Source: Clostridiales bacterium (GTDB lineage Bacteria > Bacillota > Clostridia > Oscillospirales > CAG-382). Taken from it: DNA of 13,684 bases. Below the pieces are notes generated by a model. It did no database searches and was not told the origin of the DNA. It worked only from the letters and a program-made list of their open reading frames with translations. Position numbers and translations under genes: made by a program. Shown piece after piece: positions 1 to 7,834 of this stretch; position 1 is the stretch's first letter; every line of letters begins with the position of its first letter. The stretch is taken from the NCBI GenBank assembly GCA_003343885.1, contig QAKH01000090.1, forward strand, positions 1 through 13,684. The letters are read 5' to 3'.

Positions 1-30
1 AAAAGAACTTGATTTTATGTTTTATTCTGA

Positions 31-164
31 GTTTGTGCGGTGGCGTTTATGCCGCACAAACGGGCAAGGTTTCGCGGAAGACTAATTCGCTGTTTTTACT
101 TATTAGTACGCGAAAGTTGCAGCGGCTCTCAGCCGCAGCCGAACAACTTTAAGGGTTGTCCGGC
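31..164. repeat. Chain of inverted repeats downstream of glnS
   Basis: This gene-free stretch carries four inverted repeats in a row. A perfect 10-bp stem pairs 31-40 (gtttgtgcgg) with 52-61. A two-part stem pairs 70-76 with 109-115 and 81-86 with 102-107. A short hairpin pairs 122-127 (gcggct) with 131-136 across a 3-nt loop. A 10-bp stem with one wobble pairs 138-147 with 155-164. The last one lies 16 nt past the glnS stop and may act in glnS mRNA 3' end formation, but none is followed on the minus strand by a clear T-run, so a standard intrinsic terminator is not shown. Positions 1-30 show nothing I can name. Confidence 0.5.
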
Positions 165-179
165 TATTTATTATTCGTT

Positions 180-1841
180 TTATTTGATATTCTTTGAAAA
201 GCTGTCCTTAAGGGTAACTATACGGTTAATAACATGCGGATTGTGCACGTCAACACAGAAATAACCGTTTCTCACAAACTGAAATCTCTCGGAAGCGGCG
301 GCGTCTTTAAGCGACTCCTCAAGCTTGGCGTTAGGCATAACCACAAGGCTTTCCGGATTGAGATAGTCCTTAAACGACTTGTCTTCAGGAATTGCCGACG
401 TATCCTCAATTGTAAACAGCTTGTCGTACAACCTCACTTCTGCGTCCACGGCGTGCTCCTTGCTCACCCAGTGAATCGTTCCCTTGATTTTTCTGCCGTC
501 CGGCGGATTACAGCCGGCAGTTTCGGGATCTACCGTACAAATAAGCTTTTCCGGTCTTCCGTCCTTGCCGTAAATAACCTCTTTGCACTTTGCTGCATAT
601 GCGCTCATGAGCCTTACTTCGGAATCAGGCTTGAGTCTTTGGAATTTCGGCGGAGGATTATCTGAAAAGTCCGCTCTTTCAATATACAAATGCTTGGTAA
701 ACGCTACTTTTCTTGTGCCCTCATCGGGTTTTTCAGGGTTATTTACAACGTCAAAATACTCTGTCTTTCCCTCTTCAAAGTTCTCTATCTCAACTTCAAG
801 CGGATCAAGAACTGCCATACGGCGGTTTGCGGTATGGTTGAGCTCGTCTCTTATGCAGTGGTCGAGCAGGTTTATATCGCACAATGAAAGCGCCTTTGAT
901 ATTCCCGAACGCTGAACAAAGTCAAATATCGACTCGGGAGTAAAACCGCGTCTGCGAAGTCCGCAAAGGGTAGGCATTCTCGGATCGTCCCATCCGTCGA
1001 CCAGCTTTTCCTCAACCAAAGCTCTGAGATAGCGTTTGCTCATGACGGTATAAGTAACGTTGAGTCTTGCGAACTCTCTCTGCTTCGGCTTGTTTTCAAA
1101 TCCGATATTGTCAACAACCCACTCGTACAACGGACGGTGGTTTTCAAACTCTATCGAGCACAGTGAGTGCGTTATGCCCTCAAGCGCGTCCTGTATTGGG
1201 TGAGCAAAATCGTATAAGGGATATATGCACCACTTGTCGCCCTGGCGGTGATGATGCGTGTGGAGAATACGGTAAATCGCAGGATCACGCATATTCATAT
1301 TCGGAGAGGACATGTCTATTTTCGCGCGAAGCGTATGCGTTCCGTCGGCAAACTCTCCGTTTTTCATTCTCTCAAATAATTCCATATTCTCTTTTACGCT
1401 GCGGTCTCTGTAAGGACTGTTTTTTCCCGGCTCGGTCAACGTTCCTCTGTACTCTCTCATCTGTTCGGGAGTAAGGTCGCATACATACGCCTTTCCGTCG
1501 GAAATGAGCTTGCAGGCAAACTCGTAGCATTTGTCAAAATAGTCGGATCCGTAGAAAATTCCGTCCGGCACGGCGCCGAGCCAGCGCAGGTCCTCTTCAA
1601 TTGAGCGCACGAACTCGTCATCTTCTTTTACAGGGTTTGTGTCGTCGTAGCGAAGGTTGAAAAGACCGCCGTATTTTTTTGAGGTTGAATAGTTTATCCA
1701 GATAGCCTTGGCGGAGCCTATATGAAGATATCCGTTGGGCTCCGGAGGAAAACGGGTGTGTATCCGGCGTGTAAGACCGGCGGCGATATCCTCGTCAATA
1801 ACGTCGTATATAAAATTTGAGGACTTGTTTTCTTCTGTCAT
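180..1841 (-). CDS. glnS: Glutaminyl-tRNA synthetase (GlnRS)
   Basis: Cytoplasmic class I aminoacyl-tRNA synthetase that charges tRNA-Gln with glutamine using ATP. The 553 residues match the usual length of bacterial GlnRS. The class I signature is seen as PNGYLHIGSAKAI (HIGH-type motif at residues 40-43) and the KMSKS-type loop as VMSKR at 266-270, the form typical of GlnRS. The N-terminal FPPEPNGYLHIG and LRYDDTNP segments belong to the catalytic Rossmann domain. The C-terminal half (about 340-553) is the anticodon-binding beta-barrel region. ATG at 1841 is preceded by AAGGAG at 1849-1854, 7 nt away. The next gene upstream (GH110-like) ends 112 nt before it with no terminator seen, so glnS may be read from the gltX side, from its own weak promoter, or both. 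Direct charging by GlnRS means this organism need not rely only on the GatCAB route for Gln-tRNA. Confidence 0.97.
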   Translation of the reverse strand: MTEENKSSNFIYDVIDEDIAAGLTRRIHTRFPPEPNGYLHIGSAKAIWINYSTSKKYGGLFNLRYDDTNPVKEDDEFVRSIEEDLRWLGAVPDGIFYGSDYFDKCYEFACKLISDGKAYVCDLTPEQMREYRGTLTEPGKNSPYRDRSVKENMELFERMKNGEFADGTHTLRAKIDMSSPNMNMRDPAIYRILHTHHHRQGDKWCIYPLYDFAHPIQDALEGITHSLCSIEFENHRPLYEWVVDNIGFENKPKQREFARLNVTYTVMSKRYLRALVEEKLVDGWDDPRMPTLCGLRRRGFTPESIFDFVQRSGISKALSLCDINLLDHCIRDELNHTANRRMAVLDPLEVEIENFEEGKTEYFDVVNNPEKPDEGTRKVAFTKHLYIERADFSDNPPPKFQRLKPDSEVRLMSAYAAKCKEVIYGKDGRPEKLICTVDPETAGCNPPDGRKIKGTIHWVSKEHAVDAEVRLYDKLFTIEDTSAIPEDKSFKDYLNPESLVVMPNAKLEESLKDAAASERFQFVRNGYFCVDVHNPHVINRIVTLKDSFSKNIK

Positions 1842-1865
1842 ATCTTATCTCCTTATGTTTTTTGG

Positions 1866-1897
1866 AATATATTGTGTACTTAACTTAATATATTGTG
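1866..1897. repeat. Two 11-bp direct repeats upstream of glnS
   Basis: The 11-mer aatatattgtg occurs at 1866-1876 and again at 1887-1897, start to start 21 bp, about two helical turns. On the minus strand each copy contains TATATT, a weak -10 element for glnS, but neither has a convincing -35 box. A pair of sites on one face of the helix could be an operator, or the repeat may be a chance product of AT-rich DNA. Confidence 0.35.
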
Positions 1898-1953
1898 CAT
1901 TGTGCATTTGGAAACGGTTGAAACGGCGTTTTGTCTGAACGGCAGGCACTTTT

Positions 1954-3609
1954 TTATCCTATACGGATACGTTTTTCGTCCTGCTTATTTCCGTCAAAAG
2001 TATTTCCGTAAACCTGGAGTTTTTTAACTCCGGCGGCGGTAACGGCAAAATTCCGAAGTTTGGAAAAAGAATTGTCGTGAATACTTATATTTTCGTGAAT
2101 TTTCGGCGCAGACTCTCGGTCAAAGCCCGAAACGCTTATATCGATAAAGCTGTCGCCGCCGAGCTCATTGCAGTTGACAAAGCTGTTTTCGTAAATATCG
2201 GCGCCTTTGATTCTGCCCGACTCATACCAGTAAGCGGCAAGGTCATACAGAACCAAAGCCTTTGAGCAGTCGCTTATCGTATTGTTATTTACGGTTATTT
2301 TTCCCATTCCGGACAGGCGTATGTGCGGAAAGTCCCTAAAAACATTGTCATGTATCAGAATATCAGGCATTTTCTCGGGCGTTTCCACAAGAAATCCCTT
2401 TTTTACCCGGTCTTTGCCATATAAAAAGTCCATGCTTGCGTTTAACGTCAAGCCGTCCATACCGCAAATGTATACGTCCTTCACTATTGCCTCAGCCAAA
2501 ACTTCAAGGTTTGTCGGATCTATAAAGCGCACACGGTCGGACTCGGAAAACGGGCTGAAAAAGTCTTGCTGTTCATGTCCGAGGCGCATATGCACGGTAT
2601 CTCCGCAAATACTGTCCACCACGGTATATACGCCGTGTACGTTGCATGCGTCGTCAAGAAATGAGTCCATATTACAGCGTGCCAGTTCAAAAACCCCCGA
2701 GCAGTTGACAAGGTGAAAGGCGTCGGCTGTCAGCGTTACAAGGTCGGAATGTGCGCTCTTGTCCGTTTGCACGCCGCAAATCCGTATATCCGAGCATAAC
2801 TGGGCAATAAAACCCATTCCGCCGAAACGGCGTATGGTTACATTTTCAACAAGCACGTTTTGTGAATTTTCAAAAAAGAACAGTGCGTTCTCACGCCGCT
2901 CACCAAGGTTTATCACCACCCGCTCCCCGATGTCGTACGGGCAGTGAATACCGGTGTCTGTGTCCCTGTAACGGAGATACAGCCTGTCGCCGAGGTCAAA
3001 GGCGTCTGTGAAAATCGCAGGAGCCGCGAGATTATCCGTTCGTACCGAAGGTGCGTCGCCTGCAAGCAGGTAGATTATTTTCATGAGGTCAAGCGAGTGG
3101 AGCGAAAGCTTTCTGTCGTCAGTGCCGACGACGTATTCTTCCCTGTCAAAGAACAAATGACCGTCCTTTGTCGTATACGGACTTGCGCCCTTATCTATGC
3201 GGCATAAAAAGCCGTCATCGTTCTTTTCGATAATTTCCAGCACTGCAACCGGCGAAAGGTAAGTTTCGCAAGTGAAGTTTTTAAGCGTAACACTTCTGCT
3301 TTCCGACACGATAAAGGGAAATACCTTGCCGTGAAAGATAAACAGGGAATCTGAGCCGTCGACGGTTATATCCGAGCCGCCGATAATCGGGAAGCACACC
3401 TGCTTGTTTCCGGAGGTATTGTTGCACGGGGCAAAAAAGCCGTTATACGTTCCCTGTGGGTAGAAATGATATTCGCCTTTTTCAAAAAGCAGTGTTCCGC
3501 CGCCATTTTCGGCAAGCTCCTCAAGTTTCTTTACCACAAACGGAGTCACATTCACTCCTTTTGCCGCAAGTGAGCCCGGAATTGTCAGTGTTTTTTCGGT
3601 TCTGTCCAT
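1954..3609 (-). CDS. GH110-like right-handed beta-helix glycosidase, cytoplasmic
   Basis: Resembles glycoside hydrolase family 110, exo-alpha-1,3-galactosidases that remove terminal alpha-galactose, for example from blood group B-type glycans. Seen in the 551-residue protein: an N-terminal FxKGxYHFYP region (residues 42-51), then FPIIGGSDITVDGSDS and FIFHGKVFPFIV (about 73-101), the typical start of these enzymes. Next come beta-helix rungs such as GMGFIAQ (264-270), TADAFHLVNC (295-304) and FLDDACNVHG (317-326), then Asn-rich rungs to the C-terminus (about 415-545). The paired Asp 319/320 sit where I recall the family's catalytic acids. There is no signal peptide, so the enzyme should act in the cytoplasm on imported sugars, unlike many secreted members. 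ATG at 3609 has GAGGA at 3616-3620. The gene starts 29 nt after gltX and precedes glnS. The fold is secure; substrate specificity is inferred. Confidence 0.75.
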   Translation of the reverse strand: MDRTEKTLTIPGSLAAKGVNVTPFVVKKLEELAENGGGTLLFEKGEYHFYPQGTYNGFFAPCNNTSGNKQVCFPIIGGSDITVDGSDSLFIFHGKVFPFIVSESRSVTLKNFTCETYLSPVAVLEIIEKNDDGFLCRIDKGASPYTTKDGHLFFDREEYVVGTDDRKLSLHSLDLMKIIYLLAGDAPSVRTDNLAAPAIFTDAFDLGDRLYLRYRDTDTGIHCPYDIGERVVINLGERRENALFFFENSQNVLVENVTIRRFGGMGFIAQLCSDIRICGVQTDKSAHSDLVTLTADAFHLVNCSGVFELARCNMDSFLDDACNVHGVYTVVDSICGDTVHMRLGHEQQDFFSPFSESDRVRFIDPTNLEVLAEAIVKDVYICGMDGLTLNASMDFLYGKDRVKKGFLVETPEKMPDILIHDNVFRDFPHIRLSGMGKITVNNNTISDCSKALVLYDLAAYWYESGRIKGADIYENSFVNCNELGGDSFIDISVSGFDRESAPKIHENISIHDNSFSKLRNFAVTAAGVKKLQVYGNTFDGNKQDEKRIRIG

Positions 3610-3638
3610 TTTCTGTCCTCAGAGTGCCGCAAAAAATC

Positions 3639-5306
3639 TTATTTTCCGCATGCGTCTGAAATACGCTTCAACACTCTTTCGCTTCCTATAACTTTCATTA
3701 CTGTGCAAAGGTCGGGAGAGTTTGTTCTTCCGGTGACCGCAACTCGGATTACGTTGCTGACGTCCGTAACGCTTCCCTTAAAGGCTGCCGGATCTGCCTT
3801 GTATGCTTTCATATCGGAGGTATAGCCGTGCTTTTCCGAAAGCTCCTTTATCTTATCAAACCATACGTTGTTGTCGTCCTGTTCGCTGTAAATTTCGGCG
3901 TACTCGGACAAAATCTGCTTTCTTTCATCTTCCGGCACGTGTTCCGGATACTCTTTATCCGACGGAGCAAACAGCTCGTCGTAGTAATATGACACAAAAT
4001 CCTTGACTTCGCTCCAGCACGCAAAGTCTTTGCGGGGTTTCTTGCCGCCTCTGCCTATGGCAAACACGCTTTTTGCGTATTCGTGGTCGGCTTCAAGCAA
4101 GCCGAAGAGCTGTTCGTCGTTTTCCTTTGCCCAGTTGTAAACACCGTCGAAAACCTCGTCGGCAGTCATTGCGGCTATAACATTCTTTGACACGTCGTTG
4201 AACTTGTCAAGGTCGAACATGGCTCCCGAAGTGCCCATAGCGGACGCCTTGAACGGGAAATCCTTATAGGAGGCGTCCTTGTTGGCGCTTCTCCACTGTT
4301 CATAATTAGAGTTGAGCAGCGTCATGAGATATTCTATAACGCTTTTTGCCGGATAACCTTTTTCAAAATAGAAACCGAGGGTACATTCCGGATCCTTGCG
4401 CTTTGACATTTTGCGCTTGGTGCCGGTTTCAGCGTCGAGCTTCATTATCTGGGCGGTATGGCAAAACCGGGGCATACGGAAGCCGCAGGCTCTCCAAAGC
4501 TCAACATGCCAGGGAAGCGTGGAAAGCCACTCTTCTCCTCTGACAACGTCGGTTGTGCGCATAAAATGATCGTCCACTACATGAGCAAAGTGATATGTGG
4601 GTATTCCGTCTGATTTTAAGAGGACAAAATCCTGATCGTTTTCGGGGAAAGAGAGTTTTCCCTTTATCTGGTCCTTAAACTCGACCTTCTTTGACGCGTC
4701 GCCCATCGAGCGGAATCTCAAAACGTAGCTTTCGCCGTTTTGTATGCGTTTTATCGCTTCTTCGGTCGGCATATCTCTGTGAACAGCCCATTTGCCGTAA
4801 TATCCGAAATTTTCTTTTGCCGCCTCTTGCGCTTCGTGAGCTTTTTTGAGATCCTCTTCGGAACAGAAGCAGGGGTAAACTCTTCCCTCAAGAAGAAGTT
4901 TTTTTGCGACGATATGATAAAATTTCGCGCGTATGCGCTGTCGGTAGGGACCGTATGCGCCTTTATCGCCGTCAGCGGTTGCGCCCTCGTCAAATTCTAT
5001 GCCGAACGCTCCGAGGTATTTTATTATTTTCTCGACGGCGCCGGGGACCTCACGTTTATCGTCGGTATCTTCAATTCTGAGATAAAACACGCCGTCGTCT
5101 GAAGAAGTGTGCGCTATTCTCTCATCTGCAAGAGCGCCGTAGAGATTTCCTATGTGCATTGAGCCGGTCGGACTGGGAGCTATACGCGTCACACGAGCGC
5201 CCTCTGAAAGTCCTCGCTCCGGAAACATTTTTTCAAGAGTTTCCACCGTTTCGTCATCGGAAACATCCGGAAATATAAGAGATGCAAGAAGGTGAAGTGA
5301 ATCCAT
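3639..5306 (-). CDS. gltX: Glutamyl-tRNA synthetase (GluRS), long clostridial form
   Basis: Cytoplasmic class I synthetase that attaches glutamate to tRNA-Glu. The 555 residues exceed the roughly 470-500 of standard bacterial GluRS. There is an extra N-terminal segment of about 38 residues before RIAPSPTGSMHIG and an enlarged C-terminal half, as I recall from GluRS of several gut clostridia. Motifs seen: HIGN at 51-54, LRIEDTD at 76-82, and the KMSKS loop KRKMSKRKD at 297-305. The HIGN motif is the GluRS form and separates it clearly from the neighbouring GlnRS. ATG at 5306 is preceded by AAGGA at 5315-5319, spacing 8 nt. The GH110-like gene begins 29 nt after the stop, suggesting one transcript. 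Clustering of gltX and glnS with a glycosidase between them is unusual. Confidence 0.95.
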   Translation of the reverse strand: MDSLHLLASLIFPDVSDDETVETLEKMFPERGLSEGARVTRIAPSPTGSMHIGNLYGALADERIAHTSSDDGVFYLRIEDTDDKREVPGAVEKIIKYLGAFGIEFDEGATADGDKGAYGPYRQRIRAKFYHIVAKKLLLEGRVYPCFCSEEDLKKAHEAQEAAKENFGYYGKWAVHRDMPTEEAIKRIQNGESYVLRFRSMGDASKKVEFKDQIKGKLSFPENDQDFVLLKSDGIPTYHFAHVVDDHFMRTTDVVRGEEWLSTLPWHVELWRACGFRMPRFCHTAQIMKLDAETGTKRKMSKRKDPECTLGFYFEKGYPAKSVIEYLMTLLNSNYEQWRSANKDASYKDFPFKASAMGTSGAMFDLDKFNDVSKNVIAAMTADEVFDGVYNWAKENDEQLFGLLEADHEYAKSVFAIGRGGKKPRKDFACWSEVKDFVSYYYDELFAPSDKEYPEHVPEDERKQILSEYAEIYSEQDDNNVWFDKIKELSEKHGYTSDMKAYKADPAAFKGSVTDVSNVIRVAVTGRTNSPDLCTVMKVIGSERVLKRISDACGK

Positions 5307-5343
5307 TTACATTTTCCTTTCGGTATAACATTTTTAGGTTATT

Positions 5344-5349
5344 ATTATA
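5344..5349 (-). promoter_or_regulatory. Possible -10 element for gltX
   Basis: A perfect TATAAT on the minus strand lies 38 nt upstream of the gltX start. No good -35 hexamer is found 16-18 nt further upstream; the nearest candidate is TGATTA at 5368-5373. It would give gltX a promoter separate from the LRR gene upstream. Confidence 0.3.
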
Positions 5350-5363
5350 TTCGCGGGCAAAAT

Positions 5364-5531
5364 TTAGTAATCATTTGCTTTTTTGATTAACATTCTGGTT
5401 GTTGCTGAAATTTCAATTTTATCCTCTTCAATACTGAAGAATGCACTTCTATAACTTTGCCCGTCAGAAGAAGTCCAAGTCAAAGAATAACTATGCGTTC
5501 CGTCCATTACTGAAATCCCGCTACTTTCCAA
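5364..5531 (-). pseudogene. In-frame coding-like extension beyond the LRR stop codon
   Basis: Directly after the TGA of the LRR lipoprotein gene (5532-5534) the same frame stays open for 55 sense codons and ends in TAA at 5364-5366. The translation starts LESSGISVMDGTHSYSLTWT and ends TTRMLIKKANDY, and its composition is protein-like rather than random. An ATG at 5505-5507 lies in this frame, but I see no ribosome binding site before it. The simplest readings are a lost C-terminal end of the LRR protein cut off by a sense-to-TGA mutation, or the tail of another gene onto which the LRR gene was joined. Whether the annotated stop is authentic, a mutation, or a sequencing error cannot be decided here. 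Confidence 0.45.
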
Positions 5532-7226
5532 TCATCCAGAAAAATCATTGTAAAAAAATTGAGCCCGTGGTACTCTGTACCCGTTGTCCGGCAAATCCGC
5601 CGTTTTCAGCGATGTACAGCCGTAAAAAGCATCGTTCCCAATGCTTTCAAGACTTTCAGGGAGAATTACACTTTCAAGGGCAGTGCAACCGCTGAAAGCA
5701 TAGTCGTTTATTACTTTCAGTCCGCCCGGCAAATCCAGCGTTTTCAACGATGTGCAGTCGGAAAAAGCTACGTACCCAATACTCTCAAGGCTTTCAGGGA
5801 AAGTTACGCTTTCAAGGGCTGTGCAACCACTAAAAGCATAGTCGACTATTACTTTCAGATTTCCTCGCAAATCCGCCGTTTTCAACGATGTGCAACCGTA
5901 AAAGGCACTGCTGCCCATTGCTGTTAACTTGTCCGGCAAATCCAGCGTTTTCAGTGATGTGCAACCGGAAAAAGCTTGATACTCAATACTTTCAAGGTTT
6001 TCTGGAAAAGTTACGCTTTCAAGACCGGTACATCCGTAAAAAGCTCCATCGCCTATTTCTTTTAACTTACCCGGCAAATTCAGCATTTTCAGTGATGTAC
6101 AGCCGGAAAAAGCTTGATACTCAATACTTTCAAGGTTTTCTGGAAAAGTTACGCTTTCAAGGGCTGTGCAACCGCTAAAAGCATAGTCGTTTATTACTTT
6201 CAGCCCGCCCGGCAAATCCAGCGTTTTCAGTGATGTACAATCGGAAAAAGCTCCTCTTTCAATACTTTCAAGGCATTCAGGGAAAGTTACGCTTTCAAGA
6301 CCGGTACATCCGGCGAAAGCACTGCCTATTGCTTTTAACTTGCCCGGCAAATCCAGCGTTTTCAGTGATGTACAATCGGAAAAAGCTCCGCTTTCAATAC
6401 TTTCAAGGCTTTCAGGGAAAGTTACGCTTTCAAGACCGGTACATCCGGCAAAAGCACTGCTGCCTATTGCTTTTAACTTGCCCGGCAAATCCGCCGTTTT
6501 GAGTGATGTGCAACTGGAAAAAGCTTCGTACCCAATACTTTCAAGGCTTTCAGGAAAAGTTACGCTTTCAAGGGCAGTACAACCGCTGAAAGCATAGTCG
6601 TCTATTACTTTCAAATTTCCATGCAAATCCGCCGTTTTCAGTGATATACAACCGGAAAAAGCCTTGTTTTCAATTGCCGTTAAGCCTGCCGGGACTGTAA
6701 TTTCTTTAAGATTTTTGCACCCAAGAAAGGCAGACTCTCCTATTGATGAAAGTGCGTCCGGAAATAAAACACCTGACAGAGTAACGCACTCATAAAAAGC
6801 TTGATCTCCGATACTCACAAGATTTTCAGATAGTTTCACGGCTGTCAGGCTAGAGCAGTACCTGAAAGATTTGTCTCCTATTGAAAGAACACTATCCGCC
6901 AGTTCCACACTTCTGAGATTTGTGAGGTTCGCAAACGCACCGTCGCTTATCATGGATACGCCGTTCTCAACCGTTATATACAATACATCGTCTTTATGTT
7001 TTTCCCATTGAGTGCCGCCGGAGGAAAAATCGTACATCTCTCCTTCGCCGCTTATTATCAGAGTGCCGTCTTCATAAAAGCTCCATTTCAATGACGGACC
7101 GCAGTCGCCCGAATCCAGTAATTTTGCTGTCAGGCGCTTACCGGAACATGAACATACAAAAAACAAACAGACAGAGAGCGTTAATGCAGCAATCATAAAA
7201 TGCAAAAAAGTATTCTTCTTTAACAT
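5532..7226 (-). CDS. BspA-type leucine-rich repeat lipoprotein
   Basis: Surface-anchored LRR_5 (BspA-like) protein of 564 residues; relatives bind host proteins or other bacteria, but no ligand can be inferred here. The N-terminus MLKKNTFLHFM, a hydrophobic stretch and the lipobox VCSC place the lipidated Cys at residue 27. A WSFYEDGTLIISGEGEM segment typical of the family follows. Then come 20 repeats of about 23 residues, pattern IxxxAFxxCxxLxxVxLPxxLxx, nearly up to the stop. ATG at 7226 was chosen because it gives a standard lipoprotein signal and follows GGACGGTGA. An in-frame GTG at 7254-7256 overlaps the GNAT stop as GTGA but lacks its own binding site; it would add 10 residues. The gene follows the GNAT gene by 26 nt. 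The frame continues as coding-like sequence past the TGA, so the C-terminus may be truncated. Confidence 0.9.
   Translation of the reverse strand: MLKKNTFLHFMIAALTLSVCLFFVCSCSGKRLTAKLLDSGDCGPSLKWSFYEDGTLIISGEGEMYDFSSGGTQWEKHKDDVLYITVENGVSMISDGAFANLTNLRSVELADSVLSIGDKSFRYCSSLTAVKLSENLVSIGDQAFYECVTLSGVLFPDALSSIGESAFLGCKNLKEITVPAGLTAIENKAFSGCISLKTADLHGNLKVIDDYAFSGCTALESVTFPESLESIGYEAFSSCTSLKTADLPGKLKAIGSSAFAGCTGLESVTFPESLESIESGAFSDCTSLKTLDLPGKLKAIGSAFAGCTGLESVTFPECLESIERGAFSDCTSLKTLDLPGGLKVINDYAFSGCTALESVTFPENLESIEYQAFSGCTSLKMLNLPGKLKEIGDGAFYGCTGLESVTFPENLESIEYQAFSGCTSLKTLDLPDKLTAMGSSAFYGCTSLKTADLRGNLKVIVDYAFSGCTALESVTFPESLESIGYVAFSDCTSLKTLDLPGGLKVINDYAFSGCTALESVILPESLESIGNDAFYGCTSLKTADLPDNGYRVPRAQFFYNDFSG
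5574..6950 (-). repeat. 20 tandem LRR units, 69 bp each, with a 138-bp higher-order period
   Basis: Twenty units of 69 bp (23 codons) run through the LRR gene. Units 1-4 are diverged. From unit 5 (about 6674) to the end they are highly similar and mostly alternate between an A type (CTALESVTFPESLES) and a B type (CTSLKTLDLPGKLKA), giving a 138-bp period. Unit 10 (6264-6329) lacks one codon: IGSAF instead of IGSSAF, near 6320-6326. Units 15 and 16 are both B type, breaking the alternation. The pattern points to recent expansion by recombination or slippage of two-unit blocks. Confidence 0.9.
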
Positions 7227-7252
7227 TATTTTCACCGTCCTAAGCTTTTTAA

Positions 7253-7789
7253 TCACAAAAGATACGCCATTTCAAACATTACTTCATCGTCGTCGATATC
7301 GTCGTTCGAGTAAAAGTACACGTTCCCTCCGCAAAAGACAAAGCCCTGCGACAGGTAAAAGTCAATTGCAGGCACGTTGCAGTTCTGCGTTTCAAGGACA
7401 ATCACACGGTAATCCTCTTCGGCCGCGAGTTCCTTTACAAAGTTCATCAAAAACTTTCCGGCGCCTTTTCCACGGTACTCGGGCTTGACAAGAAGCTGCG
7501 TCATGCGAAGTCTGTTGTTCCATTCTTCCGTCGCTATTTCGACATATCCTATGTGCTCGTCCGAACCGTCAGGACATACGGCAAAGGCTCTCGCGCCCGT
7601 CCAATAGTCCTGATAGAGAGTGTCAGTGTTCTCAACATGCCTTGTTTCGGCGTACTTTTCCCTTTTCAGAATCATTCCCATTTCAGCCGCCGTGCTTTTC
7701 ACACCGACCGTATAGTGATAATCGGTATCGTATGAATAGTGCAGTTCATAATAATCATACTTTTCCCGTTCGAGGGAGATAATACGCAT
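7253..7789 (-). CDS. GNAT family N-acetyltransferase, streptothricin-acetyltransferase-like
   Basis: Acetyl-CoA-dependent acetyltransferase of 178 residues. Numbered from the chosen start, the acetyl-CoA pyrophosphate loop is LLVKPEYRGKGAGKFLM (RGKGAG at 106-111). It is followed by VLETQNCNVPAIDFY and a GF pair (149-150), the order of GNAT motifs A and B. The LETQ-N-A-FY stretch and the acidic YSNDDIDDDEV tail resemble the Sat-type streptothricin acetyltransferases, but many chromosomal members have unknown substrates, so a resistance role is only a possibility. ATG at 7789 is chosen over GTG at 7798 because AGGAG at 7798-7802 is 8 nt from the ATG and overlaps the GTG. It lies 45 nt after the 405-aa gene and 26 nt before the LRR gene, consistent with an operon. 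Confidence 0.85.
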   Translation of the reverse strand: MRIISLEREKYDYYELHYSYDTDYHYTVGVKSTAAEMGMILKREKYAETRHVENTDTLYQDYWTGARAFAVCPDGSDEHIGYVEIATEEWNNRLRMTQLLVKPEYRGKGAGKFLMNFVKELAAEEDYRVIVLETQNCNVPAIDFYLSQGFVFCGGNVYFYSNDDIDDDEVMFEMAYLL

Positions 7790-7834
7790 GTTAAACACTC
7801 CTGAAAACTTTTTTATTTGCGCTGTTTGCGCCGT

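Noticed and set aside
5532..5534. TGA read as tryptophan (code 4) or selenocysteine
   Set aside because: The GNAT, metN, metI and PHP genes use TGA as normal stops, and no selenocysteine insertion structure or matching redox protein context is seen.
5441..6597. Plus-strand open frames across the LRR repeats
   Set aside because: They mirror the 69-bp repeats of the LRR gene, which keep antisense frames open because 69 is a multiple of three. They lack ribosome binding sites and their products are repeats of the same short words.
5574..6950. CRISPR-like regular repeats
   Set aside because: The periodic units translate without break into LRR_5 repeats; there are no unique spacers and no cas genes.
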